This document shows positions 40,446 to 52,188 of a DNA stretch of 64,000 bases, piece by piece (position 1 is the stretch's first letter; the number at the start of each line of letters is the position of its first letter). The DNA is from Euglena gracilis (Eukaryota > Euglenida > Euglenophyceae > Euglenales): contig CP154956.1 in assembly GCA_039621445.1 (NCBI GenBank), forward strand, positions 67,030,452 through 67,094,451, read 5' to 3'. Under the pieces are notes generated by a model. The model ran no database searches. It had not been told where the DNA came from and was given only the letters and a program-made list of their open reading frames with translations. Both the position numbers and the translations under genes were made by a program.

Positions 40446-40560
40446 CGGCATATTTTCCGCATTTTCCGCATTTTCCGCATATTTTCCGCATTTTTTTCCC
40501 GCATAATTTCCGCATAATTTCCGCATTTTTCCGCATTTTTCCGCATAATTTCCGCATTTT
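40446..40560. repeat. (CCGCATTTTT)n array, block 2
   Basis: About ten units, same orientation as block 1, starting some 45 bp after the stop codon of the gene at 39.2-40.4 kb. Confidence 0.75.
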
Positions 40561-40944
40561 TTCCCCCCCGCTTTTTGTGTGTTTTTTTTTCGCTTCTGGG
40601 GGGGAAGGTCCCGGGGGTTTCGAGGTGTGAAGCCCATTTTCGGACCCCCTAAAAACACCGCCGGATTTTGTTGCTTGCGGCGCCTTGGTGTGGTGATTTT
40701 GGGTTGTTTGTTAAAGCGCGGGGAGGAAGTCCCGGGGGGTGTGGGTGTGGTGTGACCAAGCCTGTGGGAAGGACGTAAGGGAAGGAAGGTAAGTGCAAGT
40801 ACAAGTGGAAGGTGTTTGGCAAGGGAAGTGCAGAGGGGAGAAACAGGGTCCACAGGGAATGAAGGGGACGAGTGTCTTCCACCCTATTTACACCCGGGAT
40901 CTGCACAAGCATTTTTGTTGCCAAGAACCCAGCAGAAGAAACCC

Positions 40945-42850
40945 AATCCTTGAAGGATAAAATTGTGTTTATTTGCGCAAATGCGCGCACCTACATAATT
41001 GTGTTGGTGTGCGCATTTGCGCAAATAAACACAATTTTATCCTTCAAGGGTTGGGCTTTGGCGCCCATGAATTGACGCTGTCGATAAACGGCGTGACAAA
41101 GGGGCCGGAACGGTACGGACCAGAGGGCCGTTCAGAGACATATTTTGGTGGGTTTTTCACAGCGTTTGTCGATGGCGCAAGTTGATGGGCGCAAATGTGC
41201 ACACAAACAAAAAATATGTTTATGCGCGCACCACCAACACAATTTGTGTTGGTGGGCGCAAATGCGCGCATAAACATAAAGAAGAAGGGTGCAGAAACAC
41301 AATTGTCAAACACCTGCAGCAGATGTGGTTCATTGCGCATTTACACACATCACATTGTTTGTGTGCGCAAATGCGCAAATGAACGGCATGAAAAAAGTGC
41401 GTAATTTATATCTGGTTCATTTGCGCATTGGCGCCCACAAACAATGTGACGTGCGCAAATGCGCAAATGAACCACCAATGGAGGAGTAAGATGTGGCGTC
41501 ATTTGGTCCTCCAACAGCTACCCTTAGTGGCTTCCGAATGGGTTCAACCCAAATGACCACACCGTCTCCTCCGGCACATGGTATTATGATGCCGTTCCTA
41601 GTCCATTGACAAGTCCCACAAAAGGTAGAGACAGAGGATCTCCTGAATGTGGGTGCGCAGCTACCCGATAACGGCACACGTCCATCGGCACCGATTTTGG
41701 GATCCCAAGGGACCTGCCTCTTGCCTCCGGCCTGGGCTCCGCTGCTGCAGCCACATCAGCTGCTAGCTGCTGATGCTTCAGCACCCACCAGACCGAAATC
41801 GACCTCCCCGGTGCAACAACACCCAGCTTTAGCGGCCACGTTATTCCCCGCAACCGGGGCGTGAGGTTGGGGGACGACGTGGTTCCAGTTCATGGCAACC
41901 GGCATCTGGAGAGAGAGCCCTGAAGCACCCGTTATTTTGGGTTCAGGGAAGTGGTGAATTTTCACCACTGGATTGGTTGCATGAAGCGGTGGGACTCACT
42001 CCCCACAAATTGTGCACAAAAAGTGGTGTGTTTTCCGTTTTTTCAAGGGAAAAATGGTGGAGAAAAACCAGAAAATTGACTCCGGCCCGACACATCCCGG
42101 GTATTTCAGGTGCCCAAATTTGTCTTCTTGTAATGCCGTATTGTTGCAGAAAAGGTGTCGAACAGTCACAGGTCGTTGCACGTCATTAATGCATTATATT
42201 TACCTTCCAAACGAATGAGGCCAAGGGAACCGGCCCTATGGGCCGGGGAACAGCAGTACAACTGTACACATATAAGCCAGTCAAATTTTGGCCAGTCAGA
42301 TACCGTGTTCCAGTAATCATTACACACTACCTCTCACCACAAATTTCATCACCACAATCAATGGTTGGCGTGAGGAGTTGCGTTCGCCAGCCGTCACGGA
42401 CAAGGAGATGGTGTCGCACAACTGCTGGGTGCTGATGTGCGCCTTTGCGCGCACAAACAAATTTTGTTTATGTGTGCTGAGGCTCGCTCAAACGCATTAT
42501 TTTGAAGTGATTAATTAAATGTTTATTTGCGCTTTTGTGCGCACCAGCATAACTTTGTTCATTTGCGCAAATGCGCCTATCACGTTCAAAGCCTCGTAGG
42601 TAAATGGTCCTCATCAGTGTGCTTTGACACAGACATGTTGTTTGTTGCCTCCCATTGCACAACTCACCCATGTAACAGTTTCCACAAGACGTTGGTGCGC
42701 GCAAATGCGCCCACAAACAAATTATGTTTATTTGCATTTTGCGCCCACAAACATGTATTTTTAACTTCAAAGTTTTTTGTTTTATGCACGCATTTGCGCA
42801 AATAAACATGATGTGTTTATTTGTGCAAATGCGTACATAAACACACATCG
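40945..42850. repeat. Cluster of GCGCAAATGCGC hairpins
   Basis: At 40947-41049 a perfect-arm inverted repeat runs CCTTGAAGGATAAAATTGTG ... CACAATTTTATCCTTCAAGG, with TTTGCGCAAATGCGC inside each arm. Similar inverted units lie at 41213-41282, 41330-41475, 42435-42580 and 42690-42850. The core TTTGCGCAAATGCGC-(ACA)AACA recurs more than ten times. The 41480-42420 stretch between them is not repetitive; a P/A-rich plus-strand frame follows a GGGTGCGCAG acceptor at 41660 (to 41864), but its coding status is unclear. Confidence 0.7.
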
Positions 42851-42869
42851 GTTGCGTGACAGCTGGCTG

Positions 42870-44877
42870 ACGTAGTCAAACCAGTTCAGGCACCACGTCA
42901 GCACCAGTGCCATTTGTCGTAATAGCAGGTGTTTGTTTCCCACCTGTTTCACATCCGACTGCACCAGTCTCACCTTTTGGCCCTCTTTACATCAGTCGCT
43001 GAGCAACATGCGCACCAAACCACCTGGGGTTACATCCCCTCAACAATGGGGAGTAACAGTTCATAAACCGTCTTCCGTGTGTCAGGGTACAGGGTCCCAG
43101 AAATTTCGCAAAAAAATGTAAATTTGCGCAAATGCGCCTATTTCAAAAAAAACCCCTGAAGTGCGAATCCGGCCGCCTAAGACCCCCCCCCCCGGTCATT
43201 GACCACATGTCATGACCAAGTTGTCATACGACAAAGGGGGCTGCGACCAGCTTGTGCTTAGTCGGGTGCCCACCCCACGGGGCGGTGGTGCTAGGGGAGG
43301 CACACCCATAGCACCTGATCCGACCCCCCCCCCGGGGGGGTAGGGTTTTGGGGGGGGTGCCTGCCCCTAGCAGGCACCCCCCCCCCTCCGACCCCAGCGC
43401 CAAAGGCGCTGGGGGCCCGGAAAAGGCCATTTTCAATGAAAAAATTCTGGGTCCCCCCGGACCCCTACCCCCTCGGGGGGGGGGGGGTGTGCCTGCTAGG
43501 GGCAGGCACCCAATAGCACCCACCCCCCTCCCCCCCCCGGTCGGTAAGCACAAGCATGGCTGTACCCCAGGGGGGAATACAGAACAAAAGCGGGTATGAA
43601 GAAGGTGGCATTCTACCTCCCCCTTGTTCAGGACACACCACCATTGACACACACACACACACACACCCATGCCAACAGCACATTTCTGAGATACCACCAG
43701 GGGGTCAACGACACAGTGTCGATGCAGAGGGGATATCCTTCGGAAAAATTGCGGGAAAAATGCGGAAAAATGCGGAAATTGCAAAAAAAATTGCAGAAAT
43801 TGCGGATTTGGGATTTAATACGCTTCTGCTGGAGAGGACTCAGCAAAATTTCACAAATTTGGTCATTTATCATGTAAATATGTAAATTTTGAGCCATTGT
43901 GCATATTTTTTCCCCCCAAAAGGCCCAAGACTCATGATTTTTGCAATTTTGGGAACATACTGAATCTGGAAATACGGAATTTCTTGGTTGAAAAATCCAA
44001 AATTGGCAAAGATTGCCGAAAATTTTGGTATCAGAAAGAAATCTTGTCAGGATGCGAAATTATTCTAAGTAGATATTATTTCCCAGCAGAAATTTGGGGA
44101 AAACCTAAAAAAGGGCAAAAATTTGCCAAAATTTGTCAATTTTTGAAAAAAATGGCAAAATTTGGCAAATTTGCAAAAAAAGCAAAAAAAGAAGCACCCG
44201 AGTTCCCTTGTGAAACGTTCAAGAAATGGCCGAAACTCATTTTCACCTTCCGTTTCAGATTTATCAGGAAAAATTGCAGGAAAAAGAAAAATTGCGAAAA
44301 ATTGCGGAAACTGCGGGAAAAAAAGTGGAACTTTTGGAAAATTGCGGAAATTGTGGAGAAATTGGGGGAAAATCCCCCCAAATTTACACAGTGGGCATTT
44401 CAGTTGCCTCCTATGTTTTTCCAGTGCGTACACCCCATGTTTTTTTAGTGATGCCTTGGCCTCAACTGCAGAGTGCACAACAGGGGTTTGCTTGAGAGAT
44501 GCTCGGCGGCATTTACAAGCCCTGTTCAGTTTTGCTTGCCTCCAGCTAGCACCTTTGCAATGGTGTGAGAGTCGTGTGCACCAGTGTGTCCCTTACCTCT
44601 TCCTTGCCCATCAACGCTTCGATCCCTAACCCAGTGCCGGGCGACCAATTGCGCAACGTCAATGGGCATGCTCCTCAGCTGAAAAAAATGGGTGGATGAA
44701 TTTTGCGCCACTCAAAAAGTGCCCTCTCCAGTTATTGAAGTCAATTATCTTAATGTTGGTAGGCATATGCATTTTGTAATTTTTATTTAAGTCTGCTGCG
44801 GACTTTTAGAGTTTCTTTCTTGCGTGCATGCATGCATGTCTGTATGTTTGTGTGTCTGTATGTGTGTGCGTGTGTGT
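42870..44877. other. No gene recognised; C/G-run inverted segments and AT-rich DNA
   Basis: At 43240-43560 a G/C-run block has partial inverted ends (CAGCTTGTGCTTAGTCGGG versus CCGGTCGGTAAGCACAAGCA). A short (CA)n is at 43648-43666. From 43750 to 44360 the DNA is rich in AAATTGCGG/AAAATTTGGCAAA units. Long ORFs here are low-complexity. Confidence 0.45.
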
Positions 44878-45033
44878 GGGTATGTATGTATGAATGTATG
44901 TATGCATGCATGTGTGTATGTATGTATGTATGTATGTATGTATGTATGTATGTATGTATGTATGTATGTATGTATGTATGTATGTATGTATGTATGTATG
45001 TATGTATGTATGTATGTATGTATGTATGTATGT
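44878..45033. repeat. (TATG)n microsatellite
   Basis: About 150 bp of nearly perfect TATG units, preceded by a degenerate TG-rich stretch from 44820. Open frames on both strands (MYVCMYVC, YIHTYIHT) are artefacts. Confidence 0.95.
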
Positions 45034-45369
45034 GTGCACACATGTATGAACAAATATGTGCACGTACATAACACACACAACGTTTAATTTCACACCATTC
45101 AATGCAACAGAAAGGAATTTTTTTGGCTTTCTTCCCAGCACTAGAGCAGTATGATAAAGTATATGTGTTTTTTTGTTTTTTTTAGCTTTGCATCAGAGAT
45201 GCTATTTCAATAATAGTATATGTAGCAATATTTATAATATATGTAATAACAATAATAACAATAATAAAAACAATCATAATAATAACAAGTGTGCCATACG
45301 GCAGTGGGTATTTTTTTTTAAAACAGAAATGAAGGGGAACGCTTATTATTTCTATTTGAGGGGTGGGGT

Positions 45370-46300
45370 CCATCGTCCATCCAGGAGACGCAGTCCATGG
45401 TTGGTTTGAGCACCCGGGGTGAGGGTTAAGGTTAGGGTAGGTTTTGGCCCGGCCGGCGGCCTGATGGGTCGGCCAGGCCCCGCCCGGTTGGTGGCCTGGC
45501 ACGGCCTGGCCGGCGGCCCGGCAACCCAGCCTGCCCCAGCCGGCTGGCGGCCCGGCCCGGCCCAGCCCGGCTCCCCCATGGTTGGTTTGGGTCCCCGGGG
45601 GGCAGGGTTTGATATAAGGAGGGCGTACATGGTTTAGGTGGGGGGGGTGTCCCCCCCCACCCCCCCCCCCTCCTGGCCCGCAGGGGGGGGTCCGGACCAC
45701 CCCCCCCCCCCACCTGCCAGGGGGGTCCGGACCGACCCTCGGGGGGGTTCCCGGGACCCCCCCCAAAAAGGGTCAATTTTTTCCCCCGGCGCTTCGCGCC
45801 GAAAATTTTTTGCATTTTTGGCACATTTTTGCCCAAAAAGTGCCCAAAATGGCACTTTTGGTCGTTTTGGGGGGTCAAAAATTTTCGGCCACCCTGACGG
45901 GACACCCCCCCCCCCTCCTGGCCCGCAGGGGGGGGTCCGGACCACCCCCCCCCCCACCTGTCTTTATATCGAACCCTGCCGGGGGGTTCTGTGCAGTTCC
46001 CCATTGGTTTTGGGTAATTTTAAAAAAAAAATCGATTTTTTTGACCCCCGGAAGGCAAAGAAAACAGCCAAGTCCTGTGGGAACCCTTTTTGGGGGCCCC
46101 TTTCGGGCCCAAAAACGGTCCGCAGAAACCGGGGGCATGTGGGGTGCATACAAGCCACTAGGGGGTCCCCCATGGTTGGTTTGGGTCCCCGGGGGGGGGG
46201 GCGTGCAGTTCTCCATCTGTTTTGGGAACCCTCTGCTGGATGGCATGGGTCCCGGGTCACAACTGCACACGTAGGTGGGTGCAACTGGGGGTTGGACCCC
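45370..46300. repeat. C/G-run block with CCATGGTTGGTTTGGGTCCC repeats
   Basis: CATGGTTGGTTTG(G/A)G(T/C)(C/A)CCC occurs at 45397, 45586 and 46170. Inverted GGGGGTCCGGACC segments with C runs lie at 45650-45745 and 45900-45960 around GGCGCTTCGCGCCG. 45420-45580 is GC-rich with GGCCCGG(C/A)CGG repeats. No gene. Confidence 0.55.
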
Positions 46301-47414
46301 CAAATTTGAGGATTTATGCATTTACAGGGCTTTGCGGCCTGGGTCAAAAAAATCATTTTTTCGAAAATTGCCTGTCTTGTAGAGAGTTTCACTTCATATC
46401 AGGTCGACTGACTGTCATATCCGGGAAAACCTTTTATTATCATTTGTACCTTTCGTAGTAGCAGTAGCAGTAGTAGCATTTAGGAGTCCCTATTTTTGGC
46501 CTGTGGTACCTCCTGCTGGTTGGACCGAACCTCCGATACCTACCCCCCCCCCCCTGTTTGGGCGGCCTCTCAATAAATTAGGTCCCGAACCCTGGCGGAA
46601 CAGCGTATTTATACCTTCTGGTGTGAACCACCCCCCGAATAGAATTGATAAGCGCATAGTGATAATAATTAATAACAATTACAATAAAAATAATGAGAAG
46701 AAGAAGAAGAATATATTATGACATATAATAATGCATATAATGCAGGGGGGAAATGCGCTGCGCATTTTTGCGCATTTTTGCGCATTTTTTGCACATTTTT
46801 TGCGTATTTTTTCCATTTTCCCACTTTTTTTTTACACTTTTTGGAGGCATTTTGTCCATATTGTCCATGTTGTCCACATTGTCTACATGCCAAAAACAAA
46901 CTTGACATTGGTGTTCATCAACACCGTTCTTCAACACCAACCAAACCACATGCTCACCGAATTTTGCCCAAGTTCAACTAACCCATTTCTATAACCAACG
47001 AACCCATTTCCGCACTTTTTTTCCACCCAAGGGACCTGCCTCAAGAAAAAACCCTTGGGTGATGAGGTGGGTATTCATCCAATGATGATGAGGAGACTAG
47101 GGTTTTCAGAGACCCCACATCGAATCCTACTCCCCTGGTCACAAGTGAGGGGCACCATGGCTGACATTGTTGGTTATGGTGAACAGAGAGTGACGCCTTG
47201 CTTGTGCATTTTTTTTGACCAAAAATGTCTTCATTTCAGCTGTTTTTGATGATTTTGGTTTAATTTTGGGCTTATTGTTGGAAATTTTTCTAAGTTCTTT
47301 TTTCCCTTAGGAATGTACAAACTCGGCGCATTTTTTGTACTTTTTTTGCGCATTTTTTCCGAGGCCGTCCAGCGCATTCCCCCCCCCTGTATAATGATAA
47401 TATATGCATGTGTG

Positions 47415-47445
<31 letters not shown>

Positions 47446-49400
47446 ATATTTGGAGGAATTGTGGGAGACGCTGCCAGTTTTTCCAGTTTTAACCCAAAAT
47501 TCGGATTCAGACCACACATCTGTTCAAGGGTTTGCCATGAGAGCCCCGATTCTCGCCAGCCCAAATTTCTAATTAAGCCTCAGAGGTCTTCAAAGAAGGG
47601 TACGATGGTCGCATGTGCACCCTCAAAATTAGTTTGCAGTGTGGAATGTCTTCTTGAAGGAAGGGAAGAGGAAATGTGGTGGGTAAGTAGCCTGAGAATT
47701 TGAGAAACCTCCAACCTCAGGAGGAGCAACCTCAACCTCACTTTGACCTGCAAAAATCGGTGCCTTGAAAAAATACAGGTAGGCCTGGTGGGGGGGGGGG
47801 TCGGTCACCCCCCACCCACCAGGCTTTTGTTTAAGGACCCCGGCGGGGTCCACTGGCTAGCCATCTGTGGTGGGTGGGGGGGTTGACCCCTACCTGGTGC
47901 TGTGGTGGTGAAAAGACGTCGACCACCCCCTCACCGAGCCTTCTCGTGCAACCCTTCCATGCCATTCCTGGGTGGGCAGGTGGGTGCGCACCCAGCAGGG
48001 GGATCAATTGCTTCTATTCTTTTTCGCAATCTTTCACATTTTTAAAAAATTTTGCTTTGTATTTAGACAATTTGTTTAAATCTCTCCGATGTGCAGGGGG
48101 AGGGGCAACGCAGTTTTTTGCGGTTTTTGATCTCAATTTTCCGCTTATTTGCATTTTTTTTGTGTTTTTTTTGTCGCATTTTTCAAGGGTCCGTGATGCA
48201 TTTCCCCTCCCTGCTTTTGGGAGGCCTCAATGAGAAATCCCCACCAATATGCAAGCCGCTGCAACCACAGAGTGAATCGCATAGACCTCACAGGATGTGG
48301 GATATGTCCTTTCAGACATTTCTTTGGACATTTTTAGCAATTGTCGCAGTTGCAATGTTCCTGCTTTGATCCGCCGATGGCGCTTTCTGCAGGCCTCTAT
48401 TCCCACCATTGATGGACAAAGGTGGCAAAGTGGATTTGATTTTAACTGCAGAGTGATGATTCCATGTGTCATCCCACCATCATCGTAGGTTCTGTCTCTG
48501 GCAGAGTCAAGAATTTCTTGGGTGATTTTCATGTTGAAAGACCCCCTGATTTTCTCGTTGAATGACCACCCTCGATCATTAATTGTCCAGGACCACCCCC
48601 ATGGTCAACCATTCTTCTTGGTGAATTTGGGGGTGGGGCTGGTAGGAAAAAAAATTACCTGGAGGGTGGATACTGTGTTGGAAATGAAAACAACAAATTA
48701 TCTGGAAAAAATCAGAAATTTTCTGATTGCTGTGGACAAAAGTTTCAAATGAAGGCAGGATTGAGGTTGAGGATTGGGAAAATGTTCCATTCATGTCCGG
48801 AGCCTCAACCTCAATGTCACTGCAATGTCCATTTCAAAAACCCCAAACCGTGTAAAATGAACTGAAATGGCTGCTTTCATTCTAACACCCTTCGTTCTAT
48901 TTAACCCAAAATGCAGTGAATGAGTGCAATTAACAAAACCTTTAACATGTTTATTTATTGACGTCAACCACGGAATGTTGACATGAAGTGCTGCACAAAA
49001 TGGCACTTGGCCATTTGCACACCATGTATCATTTGATTTTCCCTAGACACAATTTCCGTTTTGTACATTTCACCGAAAGAATCATTCATTTGGTTCAGTT
49101 TCCTTATTTTGGCTTAAGAATTCTCTGCTGCAATTAAAACCACAATTATTGCCAAAGACATTGAAGAAATATGGTGGTTGGAAGACCTTAAAAAAAACCT
49201 AATCTAACCAAACCTCATTCAAAAACAAACTGGAAAAAAAATTGCAAAAAAACTTTTTATTCGACTTTTTTGCAGAACCTTTTTTTAGTTTTTTTTTTCT
49301 GCCCTGGCCATTGACCATAGCTTGGGGTCCTGACACCCCCCCCCTGTTCGTTAACTGCAGGTTAGGTTCGGTTAGTGCTTGTAGACAACAGTGACAGTCG
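46300..49400. other. No gene recognised in AT-rich DNA
   Basis: Contains GCGCATTTTT runs (46755-46810, 47325-47360), a short (TA)n at 47425-47450 and scattered CT-rich stretches ending in CAG that could be splice acceptors (for example 48415, 49355). No translated segment resembles a family I know. Confidence 0.4.
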
Positions 49401-49404
49401 GGGT

Positions 49405-49520
49405 GTGTATGTATGTATGTATGTATGCATGCATGCATGCATGCATGCATGCATGTATGTATGTATGTATGTATGTATGTATGTATGTATGTATGTATGT
49501 ATGTATGTATGTATGTATGC
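49405..49520. repeat. (TGTA)n/(TGCA)n microsatellite
   Basis: About 115 bp of GTAT units with an internal GCAT block (49425-49455). It borders the left end of the TIR element at 49530. Confidence 0.95.
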
Positions 49521-49529
49521 ACACTGCCC

Positions 49530-49998
49530 CCCCCCCCCGGGGGGAGGGCCCAGTAGTTTAACCTGGGGGCGGGGGTCCCACTTCTTTCACCAACTCCAAA
49601 TGTTGGTTTTCGCGCCACGATTCGCACATATTTTGTTTAATTTCGGGTGGGGTTCGGGTTAGAATCTGGAATAGGGTTAGGGTTACGGTTTAGGAAAAAA
49701 GTTGGGCCGAAATCGGGTCGAAATTCACACACAAAATTGGACCGGAAATTCGGCCTAAATTCGTCCAAAATCCGGCCCAACGGCCCGAATTTTCCCTAAC
49801 CCGAACCCTTACCCGAACCCTAACCCTAATCCAAAACCTAACCCTAACCCTAATCCTGAAAATAACCCCATAATAACCCCGCCGGCGAAAAAAGTTATCA
49901 GCAATAGATCGGTTTCCCAGGGAAACCAAAGGAGGGTCCCAGTAGTTTTACCCGGGAGGCCGAAGTCCCCAGTAGGTACAACTACTGGGCCCTCCCCC

Positions 49999-49999
<1 letters not shown>
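49530..49999. mobile_element. TIR element with GGGCCCAGTAGTT ends, copy A
   Basis: The left end GGGGGAGGGCCCAGTAGTTT is mirrored by the right end (ACTACTGGGCCCTCCCCC). It is flanked by (TGTA)n on the left and (TA)n on the right. Inside are TCACCAACTCCAAATGTTGG, a GGTTAGGGTTACGG stretch, then its inverse-type ACCCTAACCCTAA run (49795-49855), and GGCCGAAGTCCCCAGTAGGT before the right end. No ORF. Confidence 0.75.

Positions 50000-50091
<92 letters not shown>
50000..50091. repeat. (TA)n microsatellite
   Basis: About 90 bp of perfect TA repeats between copies A and B of the TIR element. A further (TA)n at 50613-50667 (interrupted) separates copy B from the next element. Confidence 0.95.
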
Positions 50092-50096
<5 letters not shown>

Positions 50097-50612
50097 AGAC
50101 TAACTCACTGCCCCCCCCCCCCCCCGGGGGGGCCCCGTAGTTTAACCTGGGTGTGGGGGTCCCATTTCTTTCACCAACTCCAAATTTTGGATTTCGCACC
50201 CCGATTTGCCGTATTTTCCGTTCATTGAGGGGGTAGGGCTGGGGTTAGGTGTTGGATTAGGGCTAGGGTTACGATTTAGGAAAAAAGTTAGGCCGAAAGC
50301 GGGTCGAAATTCATCATTAAAAGTGTCTCGGAAATTTGGCCGAAATTCGGCCGAAATCCGGATTTCCCCGAACCCTCACCCTACCCCGAATCCTAACCCT
50401 AACCCCCAACCCGAACCCTAACCCTTAACCCTAACCCTACTCCGGAAATTCGCCCCGAACCTACTCTGTCTTCAAAAAAAATTTTCGCCGGGGCCCGGAT
50501 TTCGCTGGGAAAATATGGAGGGGGCCCAGTATTTTCACCTGGGCGGCCGAAGTCCCCGGTAGGTACAACTACTGGGACCCCCCCGGGGGGCAGTGAGTCA
50601 GTCTTGCCATAT
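50092..50612. mobile_element. TIR element with GGGCCCAGTAGTT ends, copy B
   Basis: Longer termini than copy A: left ATGGCAAGACTAACTCACTG, right read inward ATGGCAAGACTGACTCACTG, then C/G runs and CCC(C/A)GTAGTT. (TA)n lies directly outside both ends. The interior matches copy A (CTTTCACCAACTCCAAATTT, GGTTAGG motifs, ACCCTAACCC run, GGCCGAAGTCCCCGGTAGGT). Confidence 0.8.
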
Positions 50613-50619
50613 ACATATA

Positions 50620-50667
<48 letters not shown>

Positions 50668-50673
<6 letters not shown>

Positions 50674-50889
50674 GCCATACTCTAAATGAACCCCCCCGGG
50701 GTCCATTTAGAGTGTCCAGGGGGGGGTCCATGTTTTTGCGTTAATGACCTAACACCCGTCTATAAGTTAGACCTAACCCTAAGTCGCGCACCTAACCCTA
50801 TTCCATCATTAACACAAAAAAAACTATTTTGACCTCCTGGACACTCTAAATGGACCCCCCGGGGGGTCCAATTTGAGTATGGCTGCCAT
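50668..50889. mobile_element. 222-bp TIR element ATGGCAGCCATACTC, in (TA)n
   Basis: Left end ATGGCAGCCATACTCTAAAT, right end complementary (TTTGAGTATGGCTGCCAT); CTCTAAATGGACCCCCC and CCATTTAGAGTGTCCAGG continue the arms. (TA)n lies on both sides. Short CTAACCCTAA runs lie inside (50760-50800). No ORF. Confidence 0.8.
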
Positions 50890-51027
<138 letters not shown>

Positions 51028-52039
51028 TGTATGCATAGTAAGGGGGAGGGAATGCATTTCATGTTTTTGTGCATTTTCGGCACTTTTTTTGATTTCCCAA
51101 AATTGCGCATGCTTTTGATTTTTTTTTGCACGTTTATTAGATTTTTTAATCTCATTTTTTGCTTCATGGCTGCTTATGATTTACCCAATTTTTGACCATT
51201 TTTGCAAATCTTTTGCTTTTTTTTGAAAATTTCAGATAAACTCATGATTCTATACAATTTTTGTAAATTTGGTGTCATTTTTGCATGTTTTTGGCATTTT
51301 CGTGATTTTTGCGCCTCTTCTCTCAACCTTTTTGAGCATTTTTTGAGCATTTTTTTCTTCAAAAATGCGCATTTTTTTTGCGCATTTTTGCGCATTTTTT
51401 TCGAGGCTGGGCTGGTGCATTCCCCCCCCCCTGTATATTGACAACAGGATCGGCAATAATAATCATAGCTACAGGTGAATTGTCTTCACTCGGAGAGGTC
51501 TTCTCCGACAAGAGTGGAGGACCTGAGCGTGCTGAGTGGGACCAATTCACTGAACAGGGTTGGAAAAGGCTGCTGGCTGGAAGAAAGCTGCTGGCTGGTG
51601 GACCCCTCCCCCTGGGGTGGGGTCAAATCATAATCAAAACCTACGCCCTGGCCCAATCCAGGGAAAATTCGACCGGACTTAAGAAGGAAAGCACAATTGT
51701 CATTGTTTGCCAAAACAAGTCGGTGTAATTAGTTCTTTTATTAATTTAAAACAAATAAATAAAATTTGGGTGGGTTAAATTTTAAATAGAATTTTAATGG
51801 GGTTCAGAAGGGTACATTAATTCCGGTTGGGTAATTCCTAATGGGCTGCGAAAATTTTATTGCCACTCGACCCCGGGGGGGGGGGGTCCACAGCCCGGCT
51901 AGGAGACACTGGCTGGAAGAAAGGTGCTGGCTGGCTGGACCCCCCGGGGGGTAGGGTGGGGTCTGGCTCCCTGATCCCCGAAAGCGAAAAATCCGTTACC
52001 GTCCAGCTGCCCAAAGGGCGGCTGGGAATATATAATTAT

Positions 52040-52188
52040 ATACTATATATATATATATATATATATATAGATATATATATATATATAGTATATATATATA
52101 CTATATATATATATATATGTACACACATATATATATATGTACACATATATATAATATATAATATATATGTATGTGAGTGTATATATAT
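52040..52188. repeat. (TA)n microsatellite, interrupted
   Basis: TA repeats with GTACACA interruptions bordering the left end of the hAT-like element. It also contains short TA palindromes (AGTATATATATACT). Confidence 0.9.

Noticed and set aside
41649-41864. P/A-rich frame LPDNGTRPSAPILGSQG as another exon of the RRM gene
   Set aside because: It follows a possible acceptor and resembles the linker of that protein, but exon 10 already gives an in-phase stop at 37069; kept only as a remark.
44780-45090. Overlapping ORFs of YVCM and YIHT repeats on both strands
   Set aside because: Direct translation of the (TATG)n microsatellite; no flanking coding signal.
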